From the NCBI GenBank assembly GCA_009193035.1, contig SWDT01000001.1, forward strand, positions 372,001 to 436,000: a stretch of DNA of 64,000 bases, written 5' to 3'. This DNA comes from Halicephalobus mephisto (lineage: Eukaryota > Nematoda > Chromadorea > Rhabditida > Panagrolaimidae). The notes below the pieces were generated by a model. It was not told the DNA's origin and did not search any database. It was given only the letters and a program-made list of their open reading frames with translations. The translations under genes and the position numbers were made by a program. This document shows positions 58,501 through 64,000 of this stretch, piece after piece; position 1 is the stretch's first letter; the number at the start of each line of letters is the position of its first letter.

Positions 58501-61002
58501 TTATTAAATTACTTTTTATCCAGAAATTAAATTTATATATTTAGAAAATACTCAACCTCTTGGCAATTAGTAATCATCTCAAATTTCTGGGTTTCAAAAC
58601 TATAAAATTGGGTGGAGCTTTCTTTTCCTTTTTTGGTCTCGAACACCAATGAGCAAAGAATCGAACGTGCTCGCCTCGCCCCGAAAGCGGCAGAAATGTC
58701 CACGTGCCTTAACCGAGCTCTCGAGTTTTTTCTCTGTCCTTGCCGATAACACGGAAAGGAACGAGGCAGCCGCAGAAGCAAAACTAACTTCAAAGTGCTG
58801 CGGCCTTCCATTGTCCTTTTTCCGTAGAGGTAGTGGGACACCGTTCCAACAATATCGTCATAGTTTTTTTAGAGAATTTGTCTTTAGCCTACAATGTCAT
58901 GAGGTATATATTCCCCCTTCTTGACAGGTCAAGATGAACGTTTTCGGAAATGATATTTGACGACAGAACGGAACATTGAAATTTGATGGAATCTTTTTTT
59001 CTCATTTCCGTTGATAAACTGGAGCATCAATTTCTCTTTTGAGCTCCTTGACCGCTTTTTTGGGGTCTTGAGCGAATAGTTTAACAGTGACCATTTTTTC
59101 CTTCCGTAAGGACTTGATACTACATTCTCCATAAATGTTTCATAAGTGTCATCACTAATCCGTGAATGAATGACTTTCTAAGTGTGTCTTATGATTACAC
59201 ATACTTTTTTAGAGAAGTTGACGATCTGAAACGTATGATTGGTCAAGTGATGGATGCCAAACCAGAAGTCGCTGGTCTGAATCCGGCTTTTCTGGCTTTA
59301 GCTTCATCTCAACGCCCTGTTCAACAGCAGTTCGTCACGGAAAGCCCGTTCGGATCTTCGTTGATGCCAAATTGTAGGAAATTTAATGTATAAAAAATTT
59401 AATCAAATTTAATTTTCAGTACCAAGCCAAATTCTTAGACTTTTGGCTGCAAATGGAGGATTGAATTCAATTAGTTCAGGAATCCATCTTCCAACTACTG
59501 CAGCAGAACAAAATCAGATTTGGTCTCCCGCTGCTACTGTAGCGGCTGCATCAACGAGCGGCAACAATGATCTAGCACGTGGCAATAGTTCGGTGGATAC
59601 TAATGGTATAAGCTTTTCATCACGGATCGATAAATAATAGTGTTTTTAGTGGACAACAACTTTGTCGACCCAGTCGGCATTGAAGGCAGTGAGACGTCGT
59701 CTTCCACTTCATCGGTGAATGCACAGGCTTGTATTCTCCTTCAGATGAGGAGTAATAATGAATTTCAGACTATGATAAGTCCCCGAAATCAGGAACAACA
59801 GACTCCAACGACCAGCAGAGGAAACGCTCTTTCCATGTTCGGTGGTGCAAACAGTGCAACGATAATGGAGACTGTTCAACGAGCGATGGCTGCTTCTAAC
59901 TTCATGAATCTTGCTCAATTGCCAAATGCCTTGCCTAACGTCATTTCTTCGTCACCTCAGTTAGCCGTTGCTGTAGCCTCGATCGCTGCGCAACAATCCA
60001 AATCCGTCTTCAATGGAACTCAACAAGCTCCTCTACCTCCTACAATGCAACTTCCCTTGAATCCGTTTTCTTTGGGAAGACCACATTCCAGACAAGGGAC
60101 CAACGATCGAGGTGGAGGCGGACCTATTGGGGGGATAAGCGAACGAAGAGTAAGTCCTCGACTTTAGAATAACTTAACGAAGTTATTTATTCAGAAAGCA
60201 AGCACTGATGACTTTGTAAAGAACATCCGGCAATGTCAGATGACTCCAGAAGAGATCAGCAAGATTGAAATTCCAGTTCCCGAAGCTCTGAAATACGATC
60301 AGAGTGAGATTTACACTCCTAAATCAAGGGAATAATCCAATCTTTTTAGACTTCCGGCCAGCGTCCGAAGAACAAATCATCCAACAAATCATGACAAGCA
60401 AAAAGTATGAATCGATGGATGTTCTTGAAACCATGATTCAACTGTGTAAGAAGTTAGCGGAGAAAAGGGTCTTTGGATCACGTTTGATGGCGGACACGAC
60501 TGTTGCTGCTCCTAATCATTCCAATTATACGAATCTTCCTCAAACGGGCATCATGTACATTATGCATGTCTGTCAGAGAGTTCTGGGCCCTCGAGTCAAG
60601 AACGAAGAAGAATTCTGGGAATACTTCAGAGATGCAATGCGGAAACTCGCGGCGAGATGTCGACGAGTGAGGCATGCAAAGAAGATGAGGAATTCCAACC
60701 TCCAGAATCAAATGATTCTCGGTAATTCCAACAGCAACTCGGTAATGACAGTTCCGAACGCTCCGTCCCCCTCAATATTCACAAGTGCCAAAACCCTAGT
60801 TGCTGATGATGAAAGGTCCAGTCGATCCTCGACTGCGAGTAATCCTCCTCTCTCTGCAACAGCTACAACGACTGGAATTGGCTCCAATAGGCCATTTTCT
60901 CCATTTTCCGCAACGACAACAACCGCTACTCCTTCTTCCTCCAACACATCTCCCACAAACGTTGCTGGAGGTGACAGTGGATCGTCTCCATCCTCTGCTT
61001 AG
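55521..61002 (+). CDS. Putative transcriptional regulator, C-terminal BEN-like domain (5' end unresolved)
   Basis: Recognised coding exons: 55521-55719, 57991-58145, 59213-59373, 59420-59605, 59650-60149, 60195-60303, 60350-61002. Phases agree throughout. The first exon is open but has no ATG; a stop lies upstream at 55480, so an earlier exon must supply the start. The protein has Ala-rich, Gln-rich and Ser/Asn-rich low-complexity regions typical of transcription factors. The conserved part is near the C-terminus: KIEIPVPEALKYDQ, RVFGSRLMADTTV, TGIMYIMHVCQRVLGPRV and EEFWEYFRDAMRKLAARCRR, then VRHAKK. Its pattern (FGSR at the front, Arg-rich CRRVR end) resembles BEN domains, which bind DNA, but I am not certain. 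A 2.27-kb first intron contains a fold-back element. Confidence 0.65.
55770..56600. mobile_element. Fold-back element with 174-bp terminal inverted repeats
   Basis: The left arm 55770-55943 and right arm 56427-56600 are reverse complements with only four mismatches in 174 bp (97.7%). The termini read AACACTCGGAGGTTTGATT and its complement. The 483-bp middle has no ORF of note. The element sits wholly within an intron of the BEN-like gene. Flanks do not show a convincing target-site duplication. It is a non-autonomous foldback or MITE-type transposon that inserted recently or whose arms are kept identical. Confidence 0.85.
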
Positions 61003-61981
61003 TTGCTGTTATTGAAACTACCCATGCACTTTCATTTATCGTTTGCAAAGCTTTCTTTTTCTTGCTAACGTTCCTGATCCTTAACGGTGTGTGTAATTTT
61101 CGGTGAACAATTCTTGAACCTGTGCATCTTAAGAGCATCTCATCTGCTCCCGGTTACCCTCAAGGGCATCATGGAACACTATTTTCACTGTAATTCTGCA
61201 TTATTTTTGTCTGATTTCCCCCATGGTATTACCCTCATATGTTCTCCAAAGAACTCTACCTTTGATACATAGTTTTTTGTGGCCAATCATTTTTCTCTTA
61301 AGCATGTTTTTCAGTCTCAGGGATACACGAAAACTCAGGAAACTCTTCATCTCAGGGAATTTTTGTAATTGTATCAGTTGTATAGATGCTTTTGTGCAAA
61401 TTAGCAGTTAAGTCGAAAAAACATCTAAAATCTCAGGGTTTTTCCTACATACTATTCATTTATCCATCATGGTAACATTGTGTCTGTCTCAGGGACTAAA
61501 TTTCTATGGAGATTATCTTATCCGCTATTGCATTGTATCTGGAGATATTTGCCAATTTAGGATGATAGCGGCAAAATTTCTGAAACATGCTTTGGCCAGT
61601 TATCCGTATTTTTTACTTTATGGCTGTGAGGATTGAAAATTGAATGTAGTGCAAATTACGTTAATTTTACTTTCCTCGACGCTCAATTCCCTCGCAAACA
61701 ATTACCAATCATTTACTATTGAGCCCTCAGGTACTGGATTTTGTTAATCATACCTCGATTATACTTCCTCAAAATAAAGAATATTTTATTAAACAACGTT
61801 GGATTGACATTTAGCAAAGGTTAATACAACAGGGATGATACTTTGTTGTCAATTATCCCGCTCGGCAGAAGGCCAGCTGCACTCGTTGTTAGCTGCGTTG
61901 TAAAATCCCAGCTATATCTCTTTGACTAGTCCGTCAAACTCCTTCCTGAAAGGCAGCTGATTTTATTTTCTTGTTTTTTCT
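61003..61981. other. 3'-UTR / intergenic
   Basis: About 980 bp follow the regulator's stop codon. An AATAAAG at about 61775 may be a poly(A) signal. TCTCAGGG-type words recur at about 61315, 61350, 61434 and 61488, which is mildly repetitive. No gene is seen. Confidence 0.45.
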
Positions 61982-62741
61982 ATGGCTAGGGTAATCATTA
62001 TTCGAGGTAATTCATAGTATTATTTTGTGGCCATTAAAACTTGTTATTTTTTAGATAAGAAAGAATACAATTTACCCCAAAAGTATAAGAAAAAGATTAA
62101 CGTCAGTTTTCAGAGGGACAAGCCTTATCCATACTCACTTATTGATGATGAAGATTTGGCTTATCCCTTAAATAAAAACGGTTCGGGGAAGTTTTATTTT
62201 GCACGAGGTGGTTTTCGATTCTTTTTGGAGAATAAACAATTGATATTTTGTAGAAAAACAGCATACTGTACCAGAATACACCTGTAGATTGGATGACCAG
62301 TGGCATCATCATGGAGACACTGTGTCCCTCAGGATTGGCTTTAAAGGATATCCAGAGCCGATAGTCACATGGTTGGTTTTTGATTATTTAAATGTACTTT
62401 TTTATTGAATTTCCTTTCAGGTTTAGGGATCAACAAGCAATAATCCCTAGTATGAAAGTCATGATTCATTCAACATCGACATCATCTGAGGTAATTTACT
62501 TATTTTTTACATGTTCTAATACTTGTTAATTCAGCTTGTGCTTATGGATGCTCAAAAGTCGGATGCTGGATTTTACACTTGTCGGATCGAAAATCAACTC
62601 GGAGTAAGGGATACAAACTGCTATGTCCACATTGGGGACAATGATAGGATCAAATCAACTGGCCACAAGACCTTGATGGTTAATTCCCGTCTATATAGGA
62701 CAATGGTATACAAACCGAATTATTACTACTCTAGATACTAA
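61982..62741 (+). CDS. Small single immunoglobulin (I-set) domain protein
   Basis: Exons 61982-62006, 62055-62207, 62254-62371, 62421-62490 and 62535-62741 give 190 residues. An N-terminal charged segment (KKEYNLPQKYKKKINVSF) has no signal peptide. The Ig I-set domain covers about 75-165: YTCRLDDQWHHHGDTV, FKGYPEPIVTWFRDQQ with its core Trp, SELVLMDAQKSDAGFYTC, and IENQLGVRDTNCYVHI. A Tyr-rich tail (YKPNYYYSRY) ends the protein. Without a secretion signal it would be intracellular, as in titin/palladin-type muscle Ig proteins. However, the ATG is embedded in a pyrimidine tract ending ATGGCTAG, which could itself be a splice acceptor, so further 5' exons are possible. Confidence 0.72.
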
Positions 62742-63150
62742 AATTGTCAAGTGTCTCGTCTAAATACTCTCACATATCCGATTTCAAGTGTCTAAACTCT
62801 TCAAAGGATAGAAATTTTGAGTAAAGGATACTAAAATTACTGTAATGATCTGGCAATTTTGACGAGTCCAAAAATCAATTTACTTTTGAAAAAACTCGTG
62901 GATCGTGTTGCTTCTTGCGAAGGAACCTTCAAAAACTAACACCTCTTACGAAACATGGACCAAAGGAAAACTTTAACGGTGCCGGAGATAAAATCTGCCG
63001 CGAAGCTTATTCCCACAACAATCTTGTTTTCTTAGCCCCCGTAATGTGTTTATTCAGCTTTATTCATAACCCCAATATTAACCAAACTTTGGATGATACA
63101 ATAACTCGGGAGAGTACGGTAATTCAAAAGCAAAATATGCAGAAAAGCAC
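62742..63150. other. Converging 3' region
   Basis: About 410 bp lie between the stop codons of the Ig-domain gene (+) and the psq transcription factor (-). An ORF at 62915-63223 has no supporting features. Nothing else is seen. Confidence 0.45.
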
Positions 63151-64000
63151 TCAATTGTTGCAATTATCTATGGAAGGTCCCTGGCCTTTTGACTCCAAGT
63201 TACTTATGCTGAAAGCCTTCTGAAGGGCGTTTTGATCTTCTTCCTCTAGCTTCTTTTCACCGTTTTGTCTTCGTTTTCCCCGTAACAAGTTTCGTTCCTT
63301 GACTTTGTACTCCAGCGTCGAATGTGGGACACCGTAGAAACTACCAGCTCGATGGACAGACATTTCACCTTTTCTTACGGAAAGCACCGCTTTTTCCAGA
63401 GCTCCTTTGTCGTATTTTCTAGAAAAACAATAGTCATTGATGTTCCAGAGATTGAATCTCACCGATATTGACCTCTCTTCGGTCTAGGTCGCTTCTCCAT
63501 CTCATCACTGGAGTTCTCAGTTGGTGGAGAAATACTACTTTCTTTGCTAACTCCGTTTTCGGTCTTAACTCCAACATATTGCTTAAGTAAGTCCGTCAAA
63601 GGGTTCAAAGAGTTCAACTGTGACAGATTTCCAGGTAATTGAGAGAGAAGGGCGGCGCTTGATGAGAGACTCGCGAATGGAAGTAAAGAAGGAGAATCCA
63701 TACTTGGCATGGAATTCGTTTTGTGAAGAAGCACGTCTTGATCGAATTCGTCATCTTCTTTGACGGGCTTCAATAAGCCTGCATTGTTATTATGCACGGT
63801 AACTGACCTACAAGATGTTTTTGAAAGAACATAAGATGAATACAAACTTACTCATCTCCTTTTTTCATTTTTCGTTTCTTTAGAACTCCATTTAACTCAT
63901 CAATACTCTCCAACTTGTAAATCTTGTTTCTTAGAGTAGAACGAGGGATCCCATACACAACGGAAGCTCTTCGAGTACCCAATCTACCACTCAATATCTC
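63151..64000 (-). CDS. mbr-1: MBLK-1/E93/LCOR-type HTH-psq transcription factor (5' part off right edge)
   Basis: Three exons are inside the window (64000-63852, 63807-63463, 63418-63151), 253 residues plus stop, with the reading frame open at the edge. The first visible exon holds the end of one pipsqueak-type helix-turn-helix ([20 protein letters not shown] then [10 protein letters not shown]). A Ser/Leu-rich linker follows, then a second, complete one ([20 protein letters not shown] then [20 protein letters not shown]). Two such domains are characteristic of honeybee MBLK-1 and Drosophila E93; C. elegans MBR-1 is the nematode relative, involved in neurite pruning. A basic segment ([11 protein letters not shown]) follows the second domain. 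The paralogue or orthologue status cannot be settled from this part. Confidence 0.85.

Noticed and set aside
1..64000. tRNA, rRNA, spliced-leader RNA genes and CRISPR arrays
   Set aside because: I looked for tRNA B-box-like words, Sm-site-like motifs and regular spaced repeats and saw none; a covariance-model scan would be needed to exclude small RNAs firmly.

Overview
The window is animal genomic DNA, almost certainly from a nematode. The evidence is very short introns (about 38 to 60 bp) with TTTTAG/TTTCAG acceptors, acceptor-like TTTCAG/TTTTAG sites a few bases upstream of several start codons (typical of spliced-leader trans-splicing), an AT-rich intergenic background, and a flp-7-type neuropeptide precursor with repeated APLDRTSLVRFG units. 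Nothing prokaryotic, no CRISPR array and no tRNA or rRNA gene was recognised. All exon models below are hand-built from splice signals. The lengths of every complete model are divisible by three, except the hnRNP U-like gene, whose SPRY exon needs four one-base corrections.

Layout, left to right. 0-14 kb is gene-dense and rich in chromatin and housekeeping genes: an unidentified gene running off the left edge (-), an MRG15/MRG-1 chromodomain protein (+), a KDM5/RBR-2 histone demethylase (-), an LC3/LGG-2 autophagy modifier (-), a FICD/FIC-1 AMPylator (+), a PEBP-like protein (-) and a SIRT6-type sirtuin (-). The last two may form an operon. 15-26 kb holds an hnRNP U-like SAP/SPRY/P-loop protein (+), a secreted PAN/apple plus TSP1-like protein (+) and an ACAD9/VLCAD-like acyl-CoA dehydrogenase (-). 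26-44 kb is sparser: a possible tiny gene, flp-7 (+), an Ig/FN3 type I receptor (-), a TMEM145/GPR180-like 7TM protein (-) and a secreted cysteine-type glutathione peroxidase (-). 44-46.4 kb is a nine-exon ZP-domain membrane protein (+). 46.4-55.5 kb is a gene desert. 55.5-61 kb is a probable BEN-like transcriptional regulator (+) with a 2.3-kb intron holding a near-perfect fold-back element. 62-62.7 kb is a small one-Ig-domain protein (+). The right edge cuts a MBLK-1/E93/LCOR-type HTH-psq transcription factor (-).

MRG15, KDM5 and SIRT6 homologues act on H3K36/H3K4 methylation and deacetylation and lie within 14 kb, but on different strands and interleaved with unrelated genes, so I read this as neighbourhood rather than a co-regulated cluster. 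The most unusual items are the young palindromic element at 55770-56600 with an older relative at about 20621-20972, a KDM5 lacking its first PHD finger, four same-sign frameshifts within 260 bp of the hnRNP U-like SPRY domain, and a SIRT6 homologue with a repetitive acidic tail. I did not find a convincing wholly new multi-gene system.
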